From Bryobacteraceae bacterium (GTDB taxonomy: Bacteria > Acidobacteriota > Terriglobia > Bryobacterales > Bryobacteraceae), in NCBI GenBank assembly GCA_030041035.1, contig JASHOO010000315.1:1-37180 (forward strand): 37,180 nucleotides of DNA, in the 5' to 3' direction. The notes beneath the pieces are model-generated. The model saw only the letters and a program-made list of their open reading frames with translations, ran no database searches and was not told the DNA's origin. A program made the translations under genes and the position numbers. Positions 7,813 through 16,476 of this stretch are shown piece by piece. Positions within the stretch are counted from its first letter, which is position 1; every line of letters begins with the position of its first letter.

Positions 7813-9255
7813 GTGAGCAGAATGCTTCCGGCCAAGGCCAAAGAAAAGCTGGCGCAACTGCTGGGACCGCGCGGGTATCTGGACCGGCCGGAAGACTTAA
7901 TCCTCTACGAATACGACGGCAGCGTGGATAAGGCGCGGCCGGACATCGTGGTGTTCCCGCGAACCACCGAGGATGTGGTGGCGATTGTCAGGATCGCGCG
8001 GGAGTTCGGCGTGCCCATCGTCGGGCGGGGCGCGGGAACGGGGCTGAGCGGTGGATCGATTGCACGCGCGGGGGGCATCACGGTTGCCTTTTCGCGCATG
8101 AACCGCATTCTGGAAATCGATTTGGAGAACGAGCGCGCGGTAGTGCAGCCGGGCGTAGTGAATCTGGATGTCACGCTGGCGGTTGATGGAAGCGGATATT
8201 TCTATGCGCCGGATCCCTCGAGCCAACGCGCCTGCACTATTGGCGGAAACGTATCGGAGAATGCCGGCGGGCCGCACACGCTGGCCTACGGCGTGACGAC
8301 GAATCACGTGCTGGGACTCGAGGTGGTGCTGCCGGACGGGACGGTGTATACGACTGGCGGCAAGGAACTCGATCTTCCGGGGTACGATTTGACGGGGCTG
8401 CTGACGGGTTCCGAGGGCACGATGGTGCTGGTGACGAAAGTCACCGTGCGGCTGATGCGGAAGCCTGAGCTGGTGAAGACAATTCTTGCGATTTACGATT
8501 CCGACGACGACGCGGGGCGCACGGTGGCAGAGATCACGGCGCGGGCGATTACGCCGGTGGCGGTGGAGATGCTGGATGGCGTGATGCTGAAGATGGTGGA
8601 ACAGGCCACGCATGCCGGCTACCCGCTGGATGCGGCGGCGGTACTGCTGATCGAACTGGAAGGAATTCGCGAAGTGGTGGAGGAGCAGGTGGAGCAGATT
8701 CGCGAGGCGGCGCAAAGCTGTGGGGCGAGGGAGGTGCGGCTGGCGAAATCGGCTGAAGAGCGCGAGCTGCTTTGGAAGGGGCGCAAGAACGCGTTCGGGG
8801 CAATTGGGCGGGTGAGCCCAACCTATTATGTGCAGGACGGCGTGGTGCCGCGCACCAAGATCGTTCCGACGCTGCGGTTTATCGGCGAAGTGAGCAAGAA
8901 GTATGGGCTGATCATCAGCAACATCTTTCATGCGGGCGACGGCAACATGCACCCCATCATTCTGTTTGACACGCGGAAGGCGGGCGATCTCGAGAAGACC
9001 ATCGCGGCGGGCGAGGAAATTCTCCAATACTGCATTGATGCAGGAGGATCGATCACGGGCGAGCACGGGGTGGGCATGGAAAAGAACGAGATGATGGGCC
9101 ACCTGTTTTCCGCGGAGACGCTGGACATGATGCGGAGATTCAAAGAGCTGTTTGATCCCGACAACCGGATGAATCCGGGCAAGGTGCTGCCCACCGGGAA
9201 AGGCTGCCTGGAGATTCGGCAGCCGGCGTTGGGGCCGGGAGCGGCAACCTATTGA
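7813..9255 (+). CDS. glcD: FAD-linked oxidase, glycolate oxidase subunit GlcD-like
   Basis: PRTTEDVVAIVRIAREFGVPIVGRGAGTGLSGGSIA...DPSSQRACTIGGNVSENAGGPHTLAYGVT...NIFHAGDGNMHP...GGSITGEHGVGMEK. Confidence 0.92.
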   Translation: MSRMLPAKAKEKLAQLLGPRGYLDRPEDLILYEYDGSVDKARPDIVVFPRTTEDVVAIVRIAREFGVPIVGRGAGTGLSGGSIARAGGITVAFSRMNRILEIDLENERAVVQPGVVNLDVTLAVDGSGYFYAPDPSSQRACTIGGNVSENAGGPHTLAYGVTTNHVLGLEVVLPDGTVYTTGGKELDLPGYDLTGLLTGSEGTMVLVTKVTVRLMRKPELVKTILAIYDSDDDAGRTVAEITARAITPVAVEMLDGVMLKMVEQATHAGYPLDAAAVLLIELEGIREVVEEQVEQIREAAQSCGAREVRLAKSAEERELLWKGRKNAFGAIGRVSPTYYVQDGVVPRTKIVPTLRFIGEVSKKYGLIISNIFHAGDGNMHPIILFDTRKAGDLEKTIAAGEEILQYCIDAGGSITGEHGVGMEKNEMMGHLFSAETLDMMRRFKELFDPDNRMNPGKVLPTGKGCLEIRQPALGPGAATY

Positions 9256-9364
9256 CCGCAGAGTCGCCGAGAACCCCGAGAACCCCTTCAAATTAAGCAA
9301 CTTTAGTTAAGCTGACCCGTGCGCGCGGCTCCTGTATGATGGATAGAGGAAGTGCACCTCCTGC

Positions 9365-12300
9365 ATGGCAATCAAACCAGAACCTGATTTAGGGATCAAT
9401 AGCTGGCTCGAAGACGAGCTTTATCAACAGTACCTGCACGACCGTGGAGCGGTCGACGAGAGCTGGAAGCATGTTTTTGAAGAAGGCGGAAACGGGCTTC
9501 CGGCGCCGGCGAAGCCAGAGGAGCAGGCAGTGCGGAAGGTGGAGGAGGCGGGGCCAACGGTTTCGGGCGATGAACTGGCGCCACTACGCGGGGCAGCCGC
9601 GCGCATTGCGGAAAACATGGGCGCCAGTCTTGCGGTGCCGGTGGCGACCTCGCAGCGCACCATTCCGGTCAAGGTAATCGACGAGAACCGGCGCATCATC
9701 AATCACCATCGGACGCTGCTGGGGAAGAGCAAGGTTTCCTACACGCATATCATCGGCTGGGCGATTGTGCGCGCTCTCGAATATTTCCCAGGGCTGAATC
9801 ACGCGTACGCGGAGCAGAATGGCGAGCCGTTTCGCGTGGTGCGCAAGACCATCAACCTCGGCATCGCGGTAGATGTAGCGGCGAAGAGTGGCGCGCGGAA
9901 TCTGCTGGTGCCGAATCTGAAAAACGCCGGTGGAATCGATTTTCAGCAGTACGTGACGGCGTTTGACGATCTGGTGAGCCGGGCCCGCAGCGGAAAACTC
10001 ACCAGCGAAGATTTTCAAGCAACGACGATTTCCATCACCAATCCGGGCACGGTGGGAACGATGCAATCGACGCCGCGGCTGATGGTGGGGCAGGGCGCGA
10101 TCATCGCGGTGGGCACGATCGATTATCCGGCCGAGTACCAGGGTACTGCGCCGGAGATGCGCGCCGCGCTGGGAATCAGCAAGGTGATGACGCTGACCTG
10201 CACGTACGATCACCGCATCATTCAGGGCGCGGAGTCAGGCATGTTTTTGGGGAAACTCCAGGCGCTGGTGAACGGGGAAGACGGGTTCTACGAAGAAATT
10301 TTCGAGCACTTGAAGCTGCCTTACAACCCGGTGCGGTGGGAGCCGGACCGGCAGGTGAGCCTTCCCGGTGCAACGGGGCACACGGCGGAGGTGGCGAAGG
10401 AAGCGGCGGTACTTCAGTTGATTAATGCGTATCGCGTGCGCGGGCATCTGATCGCGGATCTCGATCCGCTCGGCGGTGAACCCAGTTACCATGCGGAACT
10501 GGATCCGCTGCGTTATGGGCTGACGATTTGGGATCTGGATCGCGAGTTTCTTACCGGCTCGCTGGGTGAGGCGATCGGAGAAGGGGCGCCGAAGTCGGTC
10601 GCCACGCTGCGCGAGATTCTGGAAACGCTGCGCCAGACTTACTGCGGCAAGATCGGGTGCGAGTACATGAACATCCAGCATCCGGAGCAGAAGCGCTGGC
10701 TGCAGCAGCGCATGGAGCCGGAGGCAAACAACTGGCCGCTGGATCGTGCAGTCCGGCTGCGGATTCTGGATGACGTGATCGGGGCCGAACAGTTCGAGCA
10801 CTTTCTACATTCGCGGTTCGTGGGACAGAAGCGGTTCTCGTTGCAGGGTGCGGAGACGGCGATCGCGATCCTGCACGAACTGCTGGACCGGGCGGCCGAC
10901 CGCAACGTGCATGAGATCGTGATGGGGATGGCGCACCGGGGGCGGCTCACGGTGCTTGCCAATATCGTGGGCAAACCACTGGCGCAGATCTTCTCGGAGT
11001 TCGAAGGCAACATGGACCCTTCGAGCACGCAGGGATCGGGCGACGTGAAGTACCATCTGGGTGCGCGCGGGGTGCGGCGGTCGGAATCGGGCAAGGAGAT
11101 TGTGGTTTCGGTGGCGCCCAATCCGAGCCATCTGGAAGCGGTTGATCCGGTGGTGGAGGGCATTGTGCGGCCGAAGCAGGACCGGCTGGGCGATATCGAG
11201 CGGGAGCGCGTGATTCCACTGCTGATTCACGGCGATGCGGCGTTTGCCGGGCAGGGAGTGGTGGCGGAGACGCTGAATCTTTCGCAACTGGACGGCTATT
11301 CGACGGGCGGCACGATTCACCTGATCATCAACAACCAGATCGGTTTCACGACGCTGCCGGACGAGGCGCGCTCAACGCCTTATTCAACCGATGTGGCGCG
11401 CATGGTGCAGGCGCCGATTTTTCACGTGAACGGTGACGATCCGGAAGCCGCCATCCGCGTGGCGCAGATCGCGTTCGATTACCGGCAGGAGTTCAAGAAG
11501 GATGTCGTGATCGACATGTTCTGCTACCGCCGCTGGGGCCACAACGAGGCTGACGACCCGAGTTACACGCAGCCACTGCTGTACAAGAAGATCAAGGACC
11601 ATCCCTCGGTGGCGGTGCTCTACGGAGAGCGGCTGGCGCGCGAAGAAGTGGTGAGTCCGGCTGAGGTTCAGGCGATCTACAAACGCAAAACGGCGCAGCT
11701 TGCCCAAGCCTTCGACGCCGCGCAGGAGCGTGCGGAGCAGTACGAACGGCAGGAACTGAGTGAGGTGCCCGAAGCCGAAATGATCACGATGCCGCACGCC
11801 ACGGCGGTGAGTGAAGCTTTGTTGGAACGGGTAGTGGTTGGTATCACGTCCTTCGCGGAAAATTTCCACCTGCATCCCAAGCTGCACGGCTTTGTGGAAA
11901 AACGTCGAGAGGCGTGGGAGAAAGGCGGGCCGATCGACTGGGCCTATGGGGAAGCGCTGGCGTTCGGGACGCTGGTGCTGGAAGGAACGCCGGTACGGTT
12001 GAGCGGGCAGGATTCTGGCCGCGGCACATTCAGCCAGCGTCATTTGGTTTTTTATGACGCCGAGACCGGGCACAAGTACTGCCCATTGCAGCACGTGGCG
12101 GACGGCCAGGGGCATTTCGATGTGTTCGACAGCTCGCTCAGCGAGTTTGCGGTGCTGGGATTCGAGTTCGGCTACAGCGTGGCCGATCCGCTGACGCTGG
12201 TGATGTGGGAGGCGCAGTTCGGCGATTTCGCCAACGGCGCGCAAGTGATGATCGACCAGTTCATCATGGCGGCGGAGTCCAAGTGGGGCCAGCCGAGCGG

Positions 12301-13042
12301 CCTAGTGATGCTGCTGCCGCACGGCTACGAAGGCCAGGGGCCGGAGCATTCGAGCGCGCGCATCGAGCGGTTTCTGGTTCTTTCGGCGGAGCAGAATGTT
12401 CAGGTAACGAACTGCTCGACGCCCGCGCAATACTTTCACCTGTTGCGGCGCCAGATGCGCGGCGGAGCCGACCGGCGTGGCATGCGCAAACCGCTGGTCA
12501 TTTTCACGCCCAAGCGCATGTTGCGCTACCCGCGCGCGGCCTCCACGTTTGCCGAGCTGATGACCGGCGGCTTCCGCGAGATTCTGGATGACCCGTCGGC
12601 GGATACGGGGCGGGTTTCGCGGCTGGTGTTCTGCACGGGCCAGATCTATTACGATCTGATGGCAGCGCGCGAGGGGGAGAAGGCAAATCACGCGGCCATC
12701 GTGCGGATTGAGCAGTTGTATCCATTTGCGGCGGAACAGGTGAAGGATGTGCTGCTGCGATACCCGATCACTTGCGAAGTGGTGTGGGCGCAGGAAGAGC
12801 CGCGCAACATGGGGCCGTGGCGATTCATTTCCGAGCAGATGAAGCCGCTGCTGGCTTCGACGCAGCGCGAACTGCGCTACGCAGGGCGTCCGGAAAGCGC
12901 CAGCCCGGCGACGGGTTCGTTGAAACGCCACCAGGAAGAGCAGTCGGACATTGTTCGCGAGGCCCTGACACCGGGAGGGACGCCGGGCGCAAGCAAAGTG
13001 CGGATGATGGTGCGGCGCAAGACATCGGTCCAGCGAAGCTGA
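9365..13042 (+). CDS. kgd: Multifunctional 2-oxoglutarate dehydrogenase E1 with fused E2 succinyltransferase domain (OdhA/Kgd-type)
   Basis: NSWLEDELYQQYLHDRGAVDESWKHVF N-terminus; E2 catalytic domain TTISITNPGTVGTMQSTPRLMVGQGAIIAVGTIDYP...TCTYDHRIIQGAESGMFL; E1 domain GMAHRGRLTVLANIVGKPLAQIFSEFEG...QNTVHLIINNQIGFTT-like, CYRRWGHNEADDPSYTQP, LLPHGYEGQGPEHSSARIERFL. Confidence 0.96.
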   Translation: MAIKPEPDLGINSWLEDELYQQYLHDRGAVDESWKHVFEEGGNGLPAPAKPEEQAVRKVEEAGPTVSGDELAPLRGAAARIAENMGASLAVPVATSQRTIPVKVIDENRRIINHHRTLLGKSKVSYTHIIGWAIVRALEYFPGLNHAYAEQNGEPFRVVRKTINLGIAVDVAAKSGARNLLVPNLKNAGGIDFQQYVTAFDDLVSRARSGKLTSEDFQATTISITNPGTVGTMQSTPRLMVGQGAIIAVGTIDYPAEYQGTAPEMRAALGISKVMTLTCTYDHRIIQGAESGMFLGKLQALVNGEDGFYEEIFEHLKLPYNPVRWEPDRQVSLPGATGHTAEVAKEAAVLQLINAYRVRGHLIADLDPLGGEPSYHAELDPLRYGLTIWDLDREFLTGSLGEAIGEGAPKSVATLREILETLRQTYCGKIGCEYMNIQHPEQKRWLQQRMEPEANNWPLDRAVRLRILDDVIGAEQFEHFLHSRFVGQKRFSLQGAETAIAILHELLDRAADRNVHEIVMGMAHRGRLTVLANIVGKPLAQIFSEFEGNMDPSSTQGSGDVKYHLGARGVRRSESGKEIVVSVAPNPSHLEAVDPVVEGIVRPKQDRLGDIERERVIPLLIHGDAAFAGQGVVAETLNLSQLDGYSTGGTIHLIINNQIGFTTLPDEARSTPYSTDVARMVQAPIFHVNGDDPEAAIRVAQIAFDYRQEFKKDVVIDMFCYRRWGHNEADDPSYTQPLLYKKIKDHPSVAVLYGERLAREEVVSPAEVQAIYKRKTAQLAQAFDAAQERAEQYERQELSEVPEAEMITMPHATAVSEALLERVVVGITSFAENFHLHPKLHGFVEKRREAWEKGGPIDWAYGEALAFGTLVLEGTPVRLSGQDSGRGTFSQRHLVFYDAETGHKYCPLQHVADGQGHFDVFDSSLSEFAVLGFEFGYSVADPLTLVMWEAQFGDFANGAQVMIDQFIMAAESKWGQPSGLVMLLPHGYEGQGPEHSSARIERFLVLSAEQNVQVTNCSTPAQYFHLLRRQMRGGADRRGMRKPLVIFTPKRMLRYPRAASTFAELMTGGFREILDDPSADTGRVSRLVFCTGQIYYDLMAAREGEKANHAAIVRIEQLYPFAAEQVKDVLLRYPITCEVVWAQEEPRNMGPWRFISEQMKPLLASTQRELRYAGRPESASPATGSLKRHQEEQSDIVREALTPGGTPGASKVRMMVRRKTSVQRS

Positions 13043-13097
13043 GATCGACTGAAAGCAAAGGGCTTCCTGCCCCCGGTCTTTCAAACCGACTAGCACC

Positions 13098-13123
13098 TAA
13101 CCGGTAAACCTTTCTACAGTCTA
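13098..13123 (+). promoter_or_regulatory. ECF-type promoter candidate TAACC-N16-GTCTA upstream of the sigma factor operon
   Basis: TAACC 13098-13102, 16-nt spacer, GTCTA 13119-13123, 12 nt before the ATG at 13136. Confidence 0.45.
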
Positions 13124-13135
13124 AAGATCAGCCGG

Positions 13136-13711
13136 ATGGAACAGAGCGATGCCGAGGCGGTCGCACAGATCCGCGCCGGGAACGCCGATGCGTATCGTGT
13201 GCTGGTGGAGCGCCACAGCCGCAGTGTTTTCCGTCTGGCGTTTCGTATGACGGGTAACCAGCAGGACGCCGAAGATCTGGTGCAGGAAACCTTCCTGCGG
13301 GCATTCCGCCAGCTCCGGAAATACGACGGCCGCGCGGGGTTCGGCACATGGCTGTACCGTATTGCCGCTAACTGCTCGCTGGATCTGATCCGGGCCCGGA
13401 AGCGGCGCCAGGAACAACAGACGGCGGTGGACGAGGAAGGACAGGAAATGGCGGCCGCCGCATCCGGGGATCCGACACCAGACCGAATTGCGTTCAGCGG
13501 CGAGTTGCAGCAGTTGCTGGAGCCGGCGCTGAACCGGTTGAGCCCCACCGAGCGGACGGCGTTTGTGTTGCGACATTACGAAGGCATGTGCATTGAGGAG
13601 ATCGGGAAGGCGCTGGGTGTGCAGGCGGGCGCAGCCAAGCACAGCGTGTTTCGCGCCGTGCAGAAGCTGCGGCGGGCGCTCGAGCCGGCGGTGAGTACGG
13701 GAAGGCCATGA
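13136..13711 (+). CDS. ECF-family RNA polymerase sigma factor (RpoE-like)
   Basis: YRVLVERHSRSVFRLAFRMTGNQQDAEDLVQETFLRAFRQLRKYDGRAGFGTWLYRIAANCSLDLIR...LSPTERTAFVLRHYEGMCIEEIGKALGVQAGAAKHSVFRAVQKLRRAL. Confidence 0.96.
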   Translation: MEQSDAEAVAQIRAGNADAYRVLVERHSRSVFRLAFRMTGNQQDAEDLVQETFLRAFRQLRKYDGRAGFGTWLYRIAANCSLDLIRARKRRQEQQTAVDEEGQEMAAAASGDPTPDRIAFSGELQQLLEPALNRLSPTERTAFVLRHYEGMCIEEIGKALGVQAGAAKHSVFRAVQKLRRALEPAVSTGRP

Positions 13712-14460
13712 AGCATCTGCACGAGGAAGAGCTGGTTCTGCATTATTACGGGGAAGGCGCGGAGTGGGCCGGTGAGCATTTGCAAATTTGCCAAGCGTGC
13801 CGCGCGTCGTTCGAGTCTTTAGAGCGCGTGTTGCGGGCCATGGACCGGCTGGAAGCGCCCGAGCCGGCGCACGGGTATGAGGGCCGGGTGTGGAACCGGC
13901 TTGCGCCGGGGTTGACGAAATCGCGAGCACGATGGTGGAGCGAACTCGGCGCATGGCTCACGCCACGGCGCCTGGCAACGGTTGCGGCCATGGCGGCCTT
14001 GCTGGTGGCGGCATTTCTGGCGGGAAGAGTTTCACAGCAGCGGCAGCAGACGGCTGGGCTCTCGGGCCCGGTGCGCGAGCGCATCATGCTGGTGGCCGTG
14101 GGCGAGCATCTGGAGCGCTCGCAGATGATCCTGGTCGAGCTGGTGAACAATTCGGCTACCGGACCGGTGGACATCTCGGAAGAGAAGCAGCGTGCACGGG
14201 ATCTGGTGGACGAGAACCGGCTTTACCGGCAGGCCGCGCTCAAGAACGGCGACCGGGGCGTTTCCAGTGTTCTGGATGAACTGGAGCGCACACTATTGGA
14301 GGTGGCGCACAGTCCGTCAAAGCTCGACTCGGCGGAGTTTGCGCGAATTCGCGAGCGCATCGAGGCGGATGGCATTTTGTTCAAGATTCGTGTGGTGGGC
14401 AGCAACTTGAGAGAGAGGGAGCGAACTCCGCTAGCGACCGGGAGCGGCGAGGCGCTTTGA
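13708..14460 (+). CDS. Anti-sigma factor, zinc-binding ZAS-type with single TM helix
   Basis: EHLQICQAC (H-x3-C-x2-C), TM LATVAAMAALLVAAFLAGRV, ATGA overlap with upstream sigma gene. Confidence 0.85.
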   Translation: MKHLHEEELVLHYYGEGAEWAGEHLQICQACRASFESLERVLRAMDRLEAPEPAHGYEGRVWNRLAPGLTKSRARWWSELGAWLTPRRLATVAAMAALLVAAFLAGRVSQQRQQTAGLSGPVRERIMLVAVGEHLERSQMILVELVNNSATGPVDISEEKQRARDLVDENRLYRQAALKNGDRGVSSVLDELERTLLEVAHSPSKLDSAEFARIRERIEADGILFKIRVVGSNLRERERTPLATGSGEAL

Positions 14461-14470
14461 GGGAGGGAAC

Positions 14471-14977
14471 ATGAGGACGTTCGCGACGGTGGTATTGCTG
14501 GCGGCCGGAGTCGGCATCATGATTACGGCGCAGGGATTGCAGACGACGCAAAACAGCAGCGAGCAGAAGGAGGCGGTGCGGCGCGCGCTCGAGCGGGATG
14601 AAGACGCGGACGAGCAACAGGCGGCAGCCGACGAACGGCAAGCCGAGCTTGACCAGGCCCAGGCCGAACGCGATGCAGCCCAAGCCGATCGGGATGAAGC
14701 CCAGGCTGAGCGTGACGAACTGCAGGCCGGACGAGATGAAGAGCAGGCCGATCGAGATTCTGAACAAGCGGATCGCGAGCAGCAGCAGGCTGAGCAGGAT
14801 CAAGCGCAAGCTGGGCGAGATCAGGACCAGGCGGACCTTGACCAGGAACAGGCCGACCGGGACCAGGTGCAGGCGGAATTCGATCAGGAGGGAGCGGAAC
14901 AAGAGCAACAAGCGAACGCGCCGGCTCCGCGCGCGGTTGTTCCGCGGCCGCCGGCGCACGATCAACGGGAGAAGTAG
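14471..14977 (+). CDS. Exported charged heptad-repeat protein
   Basis: Signal peptide MRTFATVVLLAAGVGIMITAQ; 14 tandem heptads of type (R/L)D(E/Q)xQA(D/E). Confidence 0.8.
   Translation: MRTFATVVLLAAGVGIMITAQGLQTTQNSSEQKEAVRRALERDEDADEQQAAADERQAELDQAQAERDAAQADRDEAQAERDELQAGRDEEQADRDSEQADREQQQAEQDQAQAGRDQDQADLDQEQADRDQVQAEFDQEGAEQEQQANAPAPRAVVPRPPAHDQREK
14606..14899 (+). repeat. 14 x 21-nt degenerate tandem repeat encoding (R/L)D(E/Q)xQA(D/E) heptads
   Basis: ADEQQAA ADERQAE LDQAQAE RDAAQAD RDEAQAE RDELQAG RDEEQAD RDSEQAD REQQQAE QDQAQAG RDQDQAD LDQEQAD RDQVQAE FDQEGAE. Confidence 0.9.
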
Positions 14978-14979
14978 TC

Positions 14980-16476
14980 ATGCACATGGTTTTGAGAGTT
15001 GGATTGCATATATCGATTGCGCTGGGCGCAGCGTGGATGGTGCTGGGGCAAGACGAGTTGCCGCCACCACCGCCACCGTCTCCGCCGGGAGCACCGCAGG
15101 TCGCACCGGCTCCGCCTGCCCCGCCCGCGCTGCCGGATGTGCCGGAGATCTCGATCCCCCCGATTCCGCCGTTGCCTCCGATCATGGAAGAGACTCTGAA
15201 GGGGCTACCCGGGACGCTGGCGAAGGCCGAGGCCGCGCAGAAGCTGGCAGCAGAGACTCTGAAAATCTGGCCATTGAATCAGTTGGATGTTTTGGCGAAC
15301 GCGGAAACCCTCGGCGAGCAAGCCATGGCCTTGGCGATGCAGGCGCAAGGGCTGGCACATAGCAGCGACCAAGAGGATCGCTACTATGAGCGCGGCCAGA
15401 GCGACCTCGACGCGAGCCGTTGGGAAAAAGCTTTAGACGATTTTGGCGAAGTGGTTTCGCGCGGTGGTGCCCACGCTGATGGAGCACTTTACTGGAAGGC
15501 CTACGCCTTAAACAAGCTCGGGCGGCGTGATGAGGCGCTGGCCGCCATCGCCGACCTCCGCAAGAATTACGCCAGCAGCCGGTGGCTGGATGACGCACGC
15601 GCGCTCGAGATCGAAATCAGGCAGGAGGCGGGCAAGCCGGTTGCCCCGGAGTCGGCCGACGATGAGGAAATGAAGCTGATGGCCCTGAACGGGCTGATGA
15701 ATTCAGATCCGGATCGTGCGCTGCCGCTGCTCGAAAAGCTGCTGCACAGCTCACAGTCGCCCAAGATTAAAGAGCGCGCCATGTTTGTATTGACACAGAA
15801 CGATTCGCCCAAGGCGCGCGAGGTTGTGGTGCAGATGGCCAAGGGCGCTTCCAACCCGGATCTGCAAATGAAGGCCGTGCATTACCTCGGGGTCATGGGT
15901 GACAAGCAGGACTTGGGCGACGTGTATACCGCTACCAATGATGTCGAGGTGAAGCACGCCGTGCTGCATGCACTCATGGTGGGCGGGGCGAAGGAACAAT
16001 TGTTTGCCGCGGCCAAAAGTGAAAAGAATCCGGATCTTCGACGCGAGGCGATCCACTGGCTGGGAACCATGGGGGCGGATCAGGAGCTGTGGCAACTCTA
16101 CCAGAATGAGCCGGTTACCGAGGTTAAGGAGCAGATTGTCCATGCGCTGTTCGTAGGCGGGAGAACGGACCGGCTGCTGGACGTCGCCAAAACCGCCAAG
16201 GAAGCGAAACTGAGGGAGGAGGCGATTCACTGGCTGGGTGCCTTGGGTTCACACCAAGCAGGTGATGCACTGGCGGCGATGTACCCAAGTGAGTCCGATC
16301 AGGAGGTGAAGGGCCAGATCATCCATGCGCTGTTCATCCAGAACAACGGCAAAGCGCTGGTGGAGATTGCGCGAAAGGAAACCAATACCGAGCTGAAGAA
16401 GCAGATCGTGCACTGGCTGTCGGTCATGCATTCGAAAGAGGGCACGGATTACCTGATGGAGTTGTTGAATAAATGA
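14980..16476 (+). CDS. Exported protein with Pro-rich linker, TPR-like and HEAT repeats
   Basis: Signal peptide MHMVLRVGLHISIALGAAWMVLGQ; PPPPPPSPPGAPQVAPAPPAPP; TPR-like YYERGQSDLDASRWEKALDDFGEVV; HEAT units DLRREAIHWLGTMGADQELWQLY, EVKEQIVHALFVGGRTDRLLDVAK. Confidence 0.88.
   Translation: MHMVLRVGLHISIALGAAWMVLGQDELPPPPPPSPPGAPQVAPAPPAPPALPDVPEISIPPIPPLPPIMEETLKGLPGTLAKAEAAQKLAAETLKIWPLNQLDVLANAETLGEQAMALAMQAQGLAHSSDQEDRYYERGQSDLDASRWEKALDDFGEVVSRGGAHADGALYWKAYALNKLGRRDEALAAIADLRKNYASSRWLDDARALEIEIRQEAGKPVAPESADDEEMKLMALNGLMNSDPDRALPLLEKLLHSSQSPKIKERAMFVLTQNDSPKAREVVVQMAKGASNPDLQMKAVHYLGVMGDKQDLGDVYTATNDVEVKHAVLHALMVGGAKEQLFAAAKSEKNPDLRREAIHWLGTMGADQELWQLYQNEPVTEVKEQIVHALFVGGRTDRLLDVAKTAKEAKLREEAIHWLGALGSHQAGDALAAMYPSESDQEVKGQIIHALFIQNNGKALVEIARKETNTELKKQIVHWLSVMHSKEGTDYLMELLNK

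Noticed and set aside
7897-9300. 467-aa minus-strand ORF
   Set aside because: Antisense to glcD; no recognisable motifs, His/Arg-rich shadow translation.
13067-13089. Weak inverted repeat TGAAAG...CTTTCA after the 2-oxoglutarate dehydrogenase gene
   Set aside because: Only 6-bp arms with a large loop and no T-tract; not a convincing terminator.
14606-14899. Possible CRISPR-like or satellite array
   Set aside because: The 21-nt periodicity is coding heptads in an open frame, without spacers.
14381-14965. Leu/Ile-rich minus-strand ORF looking like a membrane protein
   Set aside because: Mirror translation of the GAx/CAx-rich heptad repeat; the plus-strand ORF fits the operon.
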